From an uncultured Clostridia bacterium (lineage in GTDB: Bacteria; Bacillota; Clostridia; TANB77; CAG-508): DNA of 33,111 nt. The stretch's first letter is position 1. The number at the start of each line of letters is the position of its first letter. Shown piece after piece: positions 1 through 8,494 of the stretch. The notes under the pieces are model-generated. The model did not search any database, was not told the origin of the DNA, and worked only from the letters and a program-made list of their open reading frames with translations. A program made the position numbers and the translations under genes. Where the stretch lies: NCBI GenBank assembly GCA_934182605.1, contig CAKPRQ010000015.1, positions 1 through 33,111 on the forward strand. Direction: 5' to 3'.

Positions 1-81
1 CTGAAAAAACATACAATAAAGGACAGGCTATAAGCTGGTTTGCGAATTTGGTGTATTAAATGACAATCACCAGATGGGGAT

Positions 82-591
82 ATGAGATATAGTAAAAAAG
101 CTCTTGATTATTATAAAAAATTTGGACTACAAAATGCGGTTGTAAAAAATGTATCAGAAAGAAGACAACAATATGTTGTTGAAGATTTAATATTAAGGTA
201 TAAGCCAGATATGTTAGTTATAACTGGTCACGATAAAATGATAGAACAGAATAGAAAATTTTATGATATAAAAAACTATAAAAATTCTTTAAATTTTGCA
301 AGAACTGTAGAAAATGCAAGAAGAGTCGTTCCATCAATGGATGACTTAATTATTTTTGCAGGTGCTTGCCAGAGTTATTTTGAAGAATTAATAGAAAGAG
401 GAGCTAATTTTGCATCATCACCAGCTAGAGTTTTAATAGATTTTATGGATCCAATTGTTATAGCAGTAAAAATTGCTACAACATCTGAAAATAAATATGT
501 AACATTAAGTAACATATTACCAGAAGTTAGAGAAGGTTCAAAAGGTATAGGAGGAACAAGGGGAAAAGGAAAATTAAAAATATTATATTAA
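82..591 (+). CDS. yabG: Sporulation-specific protease YabG (peptidase U57), C-terminal part; 5' end broken or missing
   Basis: YabG is the cysteine-type protease that processes spore coat proteins in Bacilli and Clostridia. The 169 residues match the C-terminal part of the family: a PDMLVITGHD stretch near residue 43, then DDLIIFAGACQSYFEEL, GANFASSPARVLI and a closing KGIGGTRGKGK. Full-length members are close to 290 residues, so about 120 are missing. Upstream, the same frame has TAA at 31-33 and TGA at 58-60. The residues just before the ATG (PDGD) look like continuing YabG sequence, and a second frame upstream also reads plausibly, which suggests a frameshift near 50-75 rather than a true start. 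The ATG has a G-rich stretch only 2 bases upstream, a poor ribosome site. It is either a decayed gene or one with a sequence error cut by the window edge. Family assignment is firm; intactness is doubtful. Confidence 0.75.
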   Translation: MRYSKKALDYYKKFGLQNAVVKNVSERRQQYVVEDLILRYKPDMLVITGHDKMIEQNRKFYDIKNYKNSLNFARTVENARRVVPSMDDLIIFAGACQSYFEELIERGANFASSPARVLIDFMDPIVIAVKIATTSENKYVTLSNILPEVREGSKGIGGTRGKGKLKILY

Positions 592-634
592 TTCACGTTG
601 GTACTTGTGAAAGTATCTACGTGAATTCTTTTTT
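590..634 (+). terminator. Rho-independent terminator after yabG
   Basis: The arms ATTCACGT and ACGTGAAT, plus inner TACT/AGTA pairs, form a hairpin followed directly by a run of six T. It begins at the yabG stop codon. Confidence 0.8.
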
Positions 635-640
635 GGAAAT

Positions 641-709
641 TGTAGTTTTTTAGTCAAAACATAGCTGGGGCCACACAAGCTGGGTCTTGACTTGCAAATA
701 GCTATATAT
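641..709. repeat. Structured dispersed repeat, copy 1
   Basis: This shares a near-identical core with 13651-13720: TAGTCAAAACATAGCT, then GGG, a variable loop, GGGTCTTGACTTGCAAATA and CTATATA. AGTCAA (652-657) pairs with TTGACT (687-692). The flanking arms UGUAG (641-645) and CUAUA (702-706) still pair although their sequence differs from copy 2. The two G-rich loop motifs are kept while the bases between them differ. No protein is encoded. It may be a small mobile repeat or a structured RNA; I do not recognise a named family. Confidence 0.6.
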
Positions 710-712
710 CAC

Positions 713-923
713 GAATGGATAAGGAGAATCCTGAAAAGTATATAATGGCTTAAAATTTTTAAATTTAGATGGAAGTTCAGTAAAAAATAAAAAAATATGA
801 AAGCATTTTAAAAGAGCGAATTAAGCTTGAACATTCTAATGAATATATAATACTATAAGATAACCATAGAAGGTAGAATTCTTTTATACTAGAGTTAAGT
901 AGACTTTAAATTTATTTCATTCC
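713..923. other. Gene-free stretch between repeat copy 1 and the flippase promoter
   Basis: No intact gene of either strand can be supported. Short open runs, for example one encoding LDGSSVKNKKI near 764-799, end quickly and may be decayed coding sequence, but I cannot name a family. Confidence 0.4.
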
Positions 924-952
924 TTGATAATTAAAAAAATTTATAGTATAAT
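924..952 (+). promoter_or_regulatory. SigA-type promoter for the flippase gene
   Basis: TTGATA (924-929) and a perfect TATAAT (947-952) are 17 bases apart, about 60 bases before the start codon at 1012. Confidence 0.75.
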
Positions 953-1011
953 AATTATGTTTTTAATATAAGTGGAATATATATAATTATAATAGAAATG
1001 AAAGGAGAATA

Positions 1012-2637
1012 ATGGAAAAGACATTTAAGAAGGAAAGTTTTATGCAAGGTGTTCTTGCAATAATGTTTTCACAAGTATTAATTAAAGTATTAGGCCTAGC
1101 ATATAAATTATACTTAACTAATAGAGAAGGTTTTGGTGATGAGGGAAATGCTATATATAGTGCTGGTTTTCAAATTTATGCATTATTATTAACATTATCA
1201 TCTATAGGTGTTCCAACAGCAATTTCTAAAATGGTTTCTGAAAAAACAGCTTTAGGAGATTATAGAGGAGCTCATAGAATTTTTAAAATAGCTTTTGCTA
1301 CATTTGCTTTTATAGGTTTTATAGGAACATTAATATTATTTTTAGGAGCAGGTTATATCTCAACTAATGTATTACAAATTCCAGAAGCAGAATATACTTT
1401 AATTGCTTTATCACCTTCAATATTTTTCGTGGCGATAGCTTCAGTAATAAGAGGATATTTTAACGGAATGCAAAATTTATCTATAACTGCAAAATCGCAA
1501 ACATTTGAGCAAGTTTTTAAAACATTATTTACAATATTAGTAGTTGAAATGATAGCTATTGCATCAGGTGTAAATACAACACTAATGGCAGCAGGAGCAA
1601 ATTTAGCAACAACTTTAGCTGTGTTACTAAGCTTTTTGTATTTGTTTAAATATTATAATAGGAATAAAAAAGAAATTTGGAAACAAAGTAATAAGAGTTC
1701 TATTAAAACAACTCAAAATGAAAGTGCAAAAAGAGTTGTAAAAAATATATTAGCAGTTTCAATTCCTATTTCTTTAAGTTCTATAATATCTGCTATAAAT
1801 AAAAATATAGATGCGATAACAGTTGTAAGAGGTTTAAAAACATTTTTAAGCGAAAGTGTAGCTAAAGTACAATATGGTATTTTAAGTGGAAAAGTTGATA
1901 CATTAATAGGATTACCATTATCATTTAATATAGCTTTTGCCACAGCATTAGTTCCAGCAGTGTCATCTAGTATAGCTAAAGGGGATAAAGAAACTATTAC
2001 TAAAAGAGTATCATTTTCTTTACTAGTAACAATGTTAATAGGATTGCCTTGTACAATAGGTTTATGTGTATTTGCAGATCCAATATTATATTTGCTATTT
2101 CCTAACGCACCAGAAGGAAAATTAATTTTGCAAATTGCTGCATTTACGATTATTTTTACAGTTTTGGCACAAACTATTAATGGAGCGTTGCAAGGTTTAG
2201 GAAAGATATTTGTACCAGCAATAGCATTAGGTGCGGGAGTAATAGTAAAATTTATTTTAAATTTAATATTAATACCAATACCTTCAATAGGAGTGAATGG
2301 AGCTGCATTTAGCTCAGTAGTATGTCATATAATTTCATTTACAATAGGATTTGCTGTTTTAAGAAGAAGTATAAAATTAGATTTAGGGTTTGTAAAATTT
2401 GTGTTAAAACCAATTTTAGCAACATTTATAATGTCTGTATGTTCGTACGTAATTTATATGTACTTATCAACAGTAATAAATCCACAAATAGCAACAATTA
2501 TTGCATTAATAAGTGCAGTTATTATATATTTAATAGCAATGGTTGCATTGAAAGTATTTACAAAAGATGATATAAATATGTTACCATATGGTAAAAAAAT
2601 TTATAATTTTTTAACTAAAATAGGTGTTTATTCTTAA
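1012..2637 (+). CDS. SpoVB/MurJ-like polysaccharide (lipid-linked precursor) flippase
   Basis: This 541-residue membrane protein belongs to the MOP/MVF superfamily (polysaccharide biosynthesis, PF01943-like), with about 14 hydrophobic segments. SpoVB and YabM in Bacillus are related proteins thought to flip lipid-linked cell-wall precursors; SpoVB is needed for spore cortex. Family-like features are the N-terminal GVLAIMFSQVLIKVLGLAYKL helix, the GFGDEGNAIYSAGFQIY loop, the IRGYFNGMQN motif and a GLPLSFNIAFATALVPAVS segment. The start at 1012 has AAAGGAG 5-11 bases upstream. The next gene is HU; a flippase of this type close to hup is typical of the yabM-yabN-hup neighbourhood, here without yabN. 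Which paralogue it is (SpoVB, YabM or MurJ) cannot be settled from the sequence alone. Confidence 0.85.
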   Translation: MEKTFKKESFMQGVLAIMFSQVLIKVLGLAYKLYLTNREGFGDEGNAIYSAGFQIYALLLTLSSIGVPTAISKMVSEKTALGDYRGAHRIFKIAFATFAFIGFIGTLILFLGAGYISTNVLQIPEAEYTLIALSPSIFFVAIASVIRGYFNGMQNLSITAKSQTFEQVFKTLFTILVVEMIAIASGVNTTLMAAGANLATTLAVLLSFLYLFKYYNRNKKEIWKQSNKSSIKTTQNESAKRVVKNILAVSIPISLSSIISAINKNIDAITVVRGLKTFLSESVAKVQYGILSGKVDTLIGLPLSFNIAFATALVPAVSSSIAKGDKETITKRVSFSLLVTMLIGLPCTIGLCVFADPILYLLFPNAPEGKLILQIAAFTIIFTVLAQTINGALQGLGKIFVPAIALGAGVIVKFILNLILIPIPSIGVNGAAFSSVVCHIISFTIGFAVLRRSIKLDLGFVKFVLKPILATFIMSVCSYVIYMYLSTVINPQIATIIALISAVIIYLIAMVALKVFTKDDINMLPYGKKIYNFLTKIGVYS

Positions 2638-2770
2638 AAAGTGCTGAAATATAAACAAAAATTAAAAATTTTCAATAAAAAAACATTAAAAAAAGAAGGA
2701 TTTTAGGGACTTTTGTAGAATAAACATATATAGTAGAAAAATCTACATAAAAATTAGGAGGTAATTTAAG

Positions 2771-3052
2771 ATGAACAAATCTGATTTAGTTGCAGTAGTA
2801 GCAGAAAAAATGGGAGCTACAAAAAGAGAGGCAGAGGTTAGTTTAAATGCTGTTGTTGAAGCAATAACAGAATCTTTAGTAAAAGGAGAAAAAATCCAAT
2901 TAGTAGGTTTTGGTTCTTTTGAAATAAGAAAAAGAGCTGCTAGAAAAGGAAGAAATCCACAAACTAAAGAAGAAATAAGAATACCTGCATCAAAAGCACC
3001 AGTTTTTAAAGCAGGAAAAGCATTCAAAGATGCTGTAAACAACGCAAAATAA
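2771..3052 (+). CDS. hup: HU-family DNA-binding protein
   Basis: This is a 93-residue histone-like protein that bends and compacts DNA as a dimer. The full family pattern is visible: MNKSDLVAVVAEKMG at the N-terminus, the GEKIQLVGFGSFEIRKRAARKGRNP beta-arm signature near residues 39-63, then the IPASKAPVFKAGKAFKDAV tail. Length is exactly that of bacterial HU. AGGAGG lies about 8 bases before the ATG. It is separated from the flippase by about 130 bases and followed by its own terminator, so it is probably a single-gene unit. Confidence 0.97.
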   Translation: MNKSDLVAVVAEKMGATKREAEVSLNAVVEAITESLVKGEKIQLVGFGSFEIRKRAARKGRNPQTKEEIRIPASKAPVFKAGKAFKDAVNNAK

Positions 3053-3068
3053 GAAAAGTATATATGAG

Positions 3069-3101
3069 AGATGCAAGGTTAAAAACTTTAGCATCTTTTT
3101 T
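3069..3101 (+). terminator. Rho-independent terminator after hup
   Basis: AGATGC and GCATCT arms, with an inner partly paired stem, precede a run of T. Confidence 0.8.
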
Positions 3102-3141
3102 ATTTTCGTAACAACTTTTATCATAAGTGAGAGGAAAATTT

Positions 3142-3555
3142 ATGGAATTAATAAAAAAAGTAAAAGAAAAATTATTTGTTAGAGAAATAATAATGTATTT
3201 GGTATTTGGTATATTAACAACACTCGTAAATTGGGTTACATATTTTGTATTAGTAGATGTTTTTAATATAGAAGAAAATATATCAAATATAATAGCAATA
3301 ATATTATCTATATTATTTGCATATTTTACAAATTCATATATAGTTTTTAAAACGAAAAGAAGTAATATAAAAGAAAGAATAGATGAGTTTTTTAAATTTA
3401 TATTAGGTCGTGCTTTTACTATGATATTTGAAATAGTAGGTTTCTTTCTAATGTTTAATATTTTAGGAATAACAGATATAATTAGCAAACCTTTTATTAC
3501 CTTTTTAGTAATTATAATGAATTATTTTATAAGTAAATATTTTGCGTTTAAATAA
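3142..3555 (+). CDS. GtrA-like family small membrane protein
   Basis: About 137 residues with four hydrophobic segments (roughly residues 12-32, 40-60, 80-100 and 110-130) and the GtrA (PF04138) look: an N-terminal REIIMYLVFGILTTLVNW helix, AYFTNSYIVFKTK after the second helix and a closing NYFISKYFAF. GtrA-like proteins are thought to move or present undecaprenyl-linked sugars for modifying surface polysaccharides. A longer GTG start at 3127 is possible, but ATG 3142 is preferred because GAGAGGA sits 7 bases before it. It converges on the patatin-like gene, leaving only 15 bases between stop codons. The function of this member is inferred from the family only. Confidence 0.85.
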   Translation: MELIKKVKEKLFVREIIMYLVFGILTTLVNWVTYFVLVDVFNIEENISNIIAIILSILFAYFTNSYIVFKTKRSNIKERIDEFFKFILGRAFTMIFEIVGFFLMFNILGITDIISKPFITFLVIIMNYFISKYFAFK

Positions 3556-3570
3556 TCAAAAGAATATAGA

Positions 3571-4440
3571 TTAATTAATCAATAATTTTTCTATATTTCC
3601 TTTTTTTATTTTATTCATAGTTGTATTATATCCAAGATTAAATAGAGTATCTACTTCTTTAAAATTTAAAAGTCCAATATTTTCTGTAGGAATCTGAATT
3701 AAATAATTAGTACCTTCAATTTCATAATTTGCTAATTCATGCGATAATAAGCCTATAGAGTCTGTTATGATATTTAAAACATTTCTTTCATTTGGATTTG
3801 GTATATCGCTTTTAAATATTACTGATAATACTTTATCAGCCCCTAATTTTTGAGTTTCTTTCCAAGGAATATTTTCTCTAATACCACCATCAATTAAGTA
3901 CATATTTTTATAGCAAATAGGTTCGAATACACCTGGATAAGAACAACTAGCATATATAGCGTTACATATATTTATATTACTGTTATAAATAATCTTATCA
4001 GAATAGGAACTTCTATAATCTTTTGAACTAAAAATACATACAGTTCCAGTATTTAAATCTACGCTGGGAATTAATAAAGGCATTTTTATTTGATTAATAT
4101 TTGTAATTTTTTTATCTAGACATATTTTTTCAATTATTTTTTTTAATTTTTTTCCATTATTTATGGATTTTATAATAATTTTCCTTTTAAAAATTATTCC
4201 ATAAATTAATTTGATTATATTAAATAAACTAATATATCCTATTTTTTTAGAATATTTCTTAAATAAATTATACATTTCATCAGGTGTATATCCCATTGCA
4301 TACATGGTTGCTATAAGGCTACCAGAAGAAGTTCCTGAAATATAATCAATTTTTATATTATTTTCCTCTAGTGCTTTAATTACACCTATATGAGCAGCAC
4401 CTTTTATTCCTCCGCCCGATAAAGCTAATCCTAAACTCAT
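3571..4440 (-). CDS. Patatin-like phospholipase (RssA/YlbK type)
   Basis: A 289-residue protein of the patatin-like lipid acyl hydrolase family. The oxyanion-hole motif GGGIKG is at residues 9-14, the nucleophile motif GTSSG at 36-40 (Ser38) and the catalytic-dyad Asp in LIDGGIREN at residue 184. Both catalytic residues are present, so it should be active on acyl lipids. No signal peptide is seen, so it probably acts in the cytoplasm or at the inner membrane face. The start has AGGTGAT a few bases upstream on the minus strand. It is the only minus-strand gene in the first 21 kb. Substrate cannot be deduced. Confidence 0.9.
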   Translation of the reverse strand: MSLGLALSGGGIKGAAHIGVIKALEENNIKIDYISGTSSGSLIATMYAMGYTPDEMYNLFKKYSKKIGYISLFNIIKLIYGIIFKRKIIIKSINNGKKLKKIIEKICLDKKITNINQIKMPLLIPSVDLNTGTVCIFSSKDYRSSYSDKIIYNSNINICNAIYASCSYPGVFEPICYKNMYLIDGGIRENIPWKETQKLGADKVLSVIFKSDIPNPNERNVLNIITDSIGLLSHELANYEIEGTNYLIQIPTENIGLLNFKEVDTLFNLGYNTTMNKIKKGNIEKLLIN

Positions 4441-4594
4441 AATATCACCTATTTATATATTATGTTGGAGTTAAATTTGGGTTACAAATTCTTTTGCAAG
4501 CCGAGATTTTTAATTTAATCCAAGTATTTTCAAGTGATTATAAATTTCAATCATTATCCAGTAACCAAATTTTATAATTAATTGAATATTTAGC

Positions 4595-4623
4595 TTGATA
4601 ATAATAATTTTTTATAGTAAAAT
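4595..4623 (+). promoter_or_regulatory. SigA-type promoter for the HD-domain gene
   Basis: TTGATA (4595-4600) and TAAAAT (4618-4623) are separated by 17 bases, 29 bases before the ATG at 4653. Confidence 0.65.
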
Positions 4624-4652
4624 GTATAAAAATATAGGAAAGGAATATAAAA

Positions 4653-5207
4653 ATGAAACAACAATTTATATCATTATTAAAAACAGTAAATAGAGAAGGA
4701 GTAGATAAATTATTAGATTTTATAGAAAAAACAGACTTTTATACAGCACCAGCAAGTACAAGGTTTCATGGTTCATTTGAAGGCGGACTTTTAGAACATA
4801 GTTTAAAAGTATATGAAATATTATTACATAAAGTAAAAAATAGTGTAAAGCCAATAGAAGTATCGGAAGATACAATAAAAATTGTAGCATTGCTACATGA
4901 TATTTGTAAAGTAAATTATTATAAGGTAGATTATAGAAATGCTAAAAATGAATTAGGAGTATGGGAAAAAGTACCGTATTATACGATAGAAGATACTATA
5001 CCTTATGGTCATGGTGAAAAATCGGTTATGATGATAACAGAATATATGAAATTGACTAGTGAAGAAAAATATGCAATTCGTTGGCATATGGGTTATACAG
5101 AGCCCAAAGAATTATATTCAACAATAGGAGAAGCATATAAGAGATATCCATTAGCTTTATTAATGCACGAAGCTGATTTAGAAGCAACATATTTTTTTAA
5201 TATATAA
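4653..5207 (+). CDS. HD-domain metal-dependent phosphohydrolase
   Basis: A 184-residue protein with the HD-superfamily metal-binding pattern: H49 in GGLLEHSLKVYE, the H82-D83 pair in VALLHDICKV, then YGHGEKS near residue 113 and an IRWHMGY segment near 143. The layout resembles the HD domain of YhaM-like proteins and of small HD proteins in clostridial genomes and prophages, which usually act on nucleotides or nucleic acid ends. There is no OB-fold domain as in YhaM, so it is the bare HD module. AGGAAAGGAAT precedes the ATG. It has its own promoter. Substrate is unknown. Confidence 0.8.
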   Translation: MKQQFISLLKTVNREGVDKLLDFIEKTDFYTAPASTRFHGSFEGGLLEHSLKVYEILLHKVKNSVKPIEVSEDTIKIVALLHDICKVNYYKVDYRNAKNELGVWEKVPYYTIEDTIPYGHGEKSVMMITEYMKLTSEEKYAIRWHMGYTEPKELYSTIGEAYKRYPLALLMHEADLEATYFFNI

Positions 5208-5231
5208 CAACTAGATATTCTTTTAAAAGTA

Positions 5232-5240
5232 TGTTATAAT
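5232..5240 (+). promoter_or_regulatory. Extended -10 promoter element
   Basis: TG, one base, then TATAAT (5235-5240), with no good -35. It lies 36 bases before the small gene at 5276. Confidence 0.5.
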
Positions 5241-5275
5241 ATTAATGTTCAACATTTTTACAAGTGAGGTTAGAC

Positions 5276-5665
5276 ATGAGTCTTATCAAAACATGCTTTA
5301 ATTTGTTTGGAAAGAAAAAGGAAAAAGTTAGTTCAATAGTAGTAACAAAGGCAGTGAAACAAACACTCTTTGTAAAACCTTCTCATATAGAAATTGAAAT
5401 TATTAAAAATTTTCCGAGGAAGTTTCAAAAATATGTATTCTATATAAGGGGAGCAGAAGAAGAAATAAAATTTAATATTAGCACTTCTGCTACAAAAAGG
5501 GAAATAGTGAAAAATATTTTGCATACCTTCAAATACTGGGACTTACCTGAAAATCAACAGCGTTTTATTATAAAAGATGTTTTCAGGATTTTGCGAACAA
5601 AAAAAGAGGAGGATTGGCCGAAAGAAATAACAACTTATACATGTTATGATGATGATTATGACTAA
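5276..5665 (+). CDS. Unrecognised 129-residue protein
   Basis: I do not recognise a family. The product has a lysine-rich N-terminus (residues 1-30), a middle with alternating beta-like strands (IEIEIIKNFP, YVFYIRGAEEEIKFNIS) and an acidic end (CYDDDYD). No signal peptide or membrane segment is seen. The start is taken as ATG 5276 because GTGAGG lies 6 bases upstream; a GTG at 5264 is the alternative. It has its own extended -10 element and is followed by a strong hairpin, so it is probably transcribed alone. Codon use matches the neighbours, so it is likely a real gene. Confidence 0.6.
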   Translation: MSLIKTCFNLFGKKKEKVSSIVVTKAVKQTLFVKPSHIEIEIIKNFPRKFQKYVFYIRGAEEEIKFNISTSATKREIVKNILHTFKYWDLPENQQRFIIKDVFRILRTKKEEDWPKEITTYTCYDDDYD

Positions 5666-5672
5666 GAGTTAT

Positions 5673-5694
5673 GCGGCTGTATAATTACAGCCGC
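5673..5694 (+). terminator. GC-rich hairpin after the 129-residue gene
   Basis: GCGGCTGTA and TACAGCCGC form a perfect 9-bp stem with a TAAT loop, 8 bases after the stop. The following T tract is weak, so termination is probable but not certain. Confidence 0.65.
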
Positions 5695-5818
5695 TAAATT
5701 AATAATTGTGAATGCAAATTTAAAAAATATTCTACAGTTAAAGGAAAATAAATATTTATGTCGAAATATATTTATGTAGAATTTATTATTTCTTGGGGGC
5801 AAGATAAGGAGTAATATT

Positions 5819-6478
5819 TTGATAGAAAAAATATTGCAACAAGTTTTTCCAACAACATGTGGAATGTGTGGCAAATTATATAAAGAATCAATATGTAACA
5901 AATGTAAAGCGAAAATAGATAAAAAAATTATCTGCAAAATGCAATACAAATATTTAGGAAATGAATTCGTAAAATACATATATTTATTTAAGTATGAAGA
6001 AATTTTAAGGAAGATAATGTTATTATATAAATTTAAAGAAAAAGTATACTTATATGAATTTTTTGTAAAAATTATTTTAAAAAATAAAAAATTGTACAAA
6101 TTTTTGGAAAAGTATGATATAATAATACCTGTACCAATTCATTATAAAAAAACGAAATATAGAGGTTTCAACCAGTGTGAATTAATAGCAAAAGAATTAG
6201 CAAAAAATGTAGAAAAGTTACAGTATAGAAATGATATTTTGATAAAAATTAAAAACAATTTAAGACAAAGTTCTTTAAAAGCAGAAGCAAGGAAAGATAA
6301 TGTCAAAAATGTGTATATGATAGAAGATTTAGTCAAAAATAAAGTAGAAATGCAAAATAAAAATATATTAGTATTTGATGATATATGCACAACTGGAAAC
6401 ACAATAAGCGAATGCATAAGAACATTGAAAAAACTTAAGCCTAAAAATATAGGGGTACTTACAATTTTCAAAGATTAA
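5819..6478 (+). CDS. comFC: ComF-family phosphoribosyltransferase-like protein
   Basis: A 219-residue protein with the ComFC layout: an N-terminal zinc-binding pair (CGMC near residues 14-17 and CNKC near 26-29), a central PVPIHYKKTKYRGFNQ motif and the type-I phosphoribosyltransferase PRPP loop ILVFDDICTTGNT near residues 180-192. ComFC is needed for DNA uptake in competent Bacillus, but homologues are widespread in non-competent bacteria and may be general nucleotide-metabolism or repair helpers. The start is TTG, supported by AAGGAG seven bases upstream. The KAP NTPase gene begins 21 bases after the stop, suggesting co-transcription. Confidence 0.88.
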   Translation: MIEKILQQVFPTTCGMCGKLYKESICNKCKAKIDKKIICKMQYKYLGNEFVKYIYLFKYEEILRKIMLLYKFKEKVYLYEFFVKIILKNKKLYKFLEKYDIIIPVPIHYKKTKYRGFNQCELIAKELAKNVEKLQYRNDILIKIKNNLRQSSLKAEARKDNVKNVYMIEDLVKNKVEMQNKNILVFDDICTTGNTISECIRTLKKLKPKNIGVLTIFKD

Positions 6479-6499
6479 GAAAAAATAAAGAGGTGAAGT

Positions 6500-8449
6500 A
6501 TGGAAGATTTAGTAGAAAGTATATTAGATTACGTCAAAGCAGACTACACAGATTATGCCATAATGATAAACGGAGAATGGGGAAGCGGAAAAACATATTT
6601 TTGGAATAATAAAATAAGAAGAAAAATAGAAAGTTTACAATTAAACGGAAAAAGATATACTACTATATATATGTCCTTATATGGTATTTCAAACTTAGAA
6701 GATATAAGTAAAAAAATATTTATAGAGACTACTCAATTAATGGATAGAAATTTGAAAAAATTTATGAGCTATAATGAGCAAAAAACAATTCCAGAGTATG
6801 CAAAAACAGGGTTAGATATGGCAAATTTCTTTGGAGTAACACAAAATGGGGATAAAGTAAATTATGAAGAATTTTTTAATACAGATGATAAAATATTATG
6901 TTTTGATGATTTAGAAAGAGCAAATGTAGATGTTATAGATATTTTAGGATACATAAATAATTTCGTAGAACATGACCATATTAAAACAATAATAATATGT
7001 AATGAAAAAGAATTATCTACAAAATTAAAAAGTACAAATTTAGAAATGAAAACATTTATAGCGACTTACCTTTTAGATAAACAAGGTGACTTGAATGTAA
7101 ATGATAAACCAATGGTAGAAAAAATTAGAGATAAAATAGAATATGTTTTTGATAAGGCGAATGATTACGAAAGAATAAAAGAAAAATTAATAGGCGAAAC
7201 ATTCGAATATGCACCAGAATTCAGTTACATAATAAATGGACTTTTAATGCGTTATGAAAATAATGAAGATTTAATAAGATTTTTAAGAAGTAATACGAAC
7301 CTTATTATATCAACATTTAATAAATCAGGGACTAGAAACTTAAGGATTTTGAAACACGCGTTAAATGATTTCAAAAAAATGTATACAATGGTAAATAAAA
7401 ATTATCCAAATACTAATTACAGAGTAATGCAAACTATGCTTATATTTACAATAGCTGTGTCTTTTGAAATAAAAGCTGGTAAGATAACTAAGGACAAGTT
7501 TTTAAATATCAGTAGTAATGAAGAATATAAATCTTTATTAGTATCATCAAGAGTTTTAATGGATAATAGGCAATTTTATATTAAAGAATTTGATAATAAT
7601 TATTACTATAATTTTAAGTCTGAATATCGTTTTTTCAAATTTATAGAAGTATATGTACGTACACGTATATTTGATATGAAAATATTTAAAGAAGATATGG
7701 AAGTAATTATTAATACAATAGATACGGAAAAATTACCAGGATATAAAAGATTATTAACAGAAGAATATTGGAAAATTAGTGAAGAACAATTTCCAAAAGT
7801 AATAGAAGAAGTGTTAGAAGATGTAAAAAACGGTAATTTAAAGGCAATAGAAATTGTAAAACTTTATGCATATTTTAGTTATTTTATAGATAAAGGTTTA
7901 ATAGATTACGATATTGATACTATAAAAAATTTATTCTTTAACGGTATGAATTTAGCTGCTCTAAATTCAGAATACTGTGATAATGTGGAAGAAGAATTAG
8001 CAAGAATAGGTATAGATGAAGTGACACAAGGGATGGAAGATATTTTAAAATATTTTTATAATATAAATACCCAATTAAAAGAAAAGATGTACACAACAAA
8101 AGCAGAAAATATCTTTAAATGTATACCTATGAAAATGGAAACTTTTTATGAACAATTTGCTACAGAATGTATGGACTTCCCAATATTAAAATATTATGAT
8201 GTTTTCCAATTATTCCAAAGAATATCTTGTGCAAGTAACGAAGATATTGTAACTATAAAAGAGTTATTACAAAATAGAGTAATACAGAATAGAGAAAAAT
8301 TATTACCTGAAGTGAAAAAATTGAAACAATTAAAACAAATAATAGATGATTATGTTGCAAATAAAGCAAACACAATAAAAATAGTTATGCTAAAAGAATT
8401 TGCATCAGATTTAGGAAATATTATATATAGTTATGAAAGTGAAAATTAG
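6500..8449 (+). CDS. KAP-family P-loop NTPase
   Basis: A 649-residue protein. The Walker A motif GEWGSGKT is at residues 25-32 and the Walker B ILCFDD at 132-137, followed by LERANVDVIDILGYINNF, as in the KAP NTPase family (PF07693). KAP proteins include the F-plasmid phage-exclusion protein PifA and many membrane- or defence-associated ATPases. This member has no clear transmembrane segments, unlike the membrane-inserted KAP type, and a ~500-residue helical, charged C-terminus that I do not recognise. The ATG has GAGGTGA about 7 bases upstream. It is wedged between comF and dut, two nucleotide-related genes. A defence role is possible but not shown by this sequence; no defence partner genes flank it. 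Confidence 0.8.
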   Translation: MEDLVESILDYVKADYTDYAIMINGEWGSGKTYFWNNKIRRKIESLQLNGKRYTTIYMSLYGISNLEDISKKIFIETTQLMDRNLKKFMSYNEQKTIPEYAKTGLDMANFFGVTQNGDKVNYEEFFNTDDKILCFDDLERANVDVIDILGYINNFVEHDHIKTIIICNEKELSTKLKSTNLEMKTFIATYLLDKQGDLNVNDKPMVEKIRDKIEYVFDKANDYERIKEKLIGETFEYAPEFSYIINGLLMRYENNEDLIRFLRSNTNLIISTFNKSGTRNLRILKHALNDFKKMYTMVNKNYPNTNYRVMQTMLIFTIAVSFEIKAGKITKDKFLNISSNEEYKSLLVSSRVLMDNRQFYIKEFDNNYYYNFKSEYRFFKFIEVYVRTRIFDMKIFKEDMEVIINTIDTEKLPGYKRLLTEEYWKISEEQFPKVIEEVLEDVKNGNLKAIEIVKLYAYFSYFIDKGLIDYDIDTIKNLFFNGMNLAALNSEYCDNVEEELARIGIDEVTQGMEDILKYFYNINTQLKEKMYTTKAENIFKCIPMKMETFYEQFATECMDFPILKYYDVFQLFQRISCASNEDIVTIKELLQNRVIQNREKLLPEVKKLKQLKQIIDDYVANKANTIKIVMLKEFASDLGNIIYSYESEN

Positions 8450-8494
8450 TAAAAACTAATTATTATAAAAATATAAAATAAGAAGGAGTTAATT

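Noticed and set aside
3024..3488. Long minus-strand open frame across hup/gtrA-like genes
   Set aside because: It lies opposite well-supported genes and has no ribosome site or family likeness.
5662..6099. Minus-strand open frame opposite comF
   Set aside because: Phe/Ile/Leu-rich product typical of the reverse of an AT-rich gene; comF on the plus strand has clear motifs.
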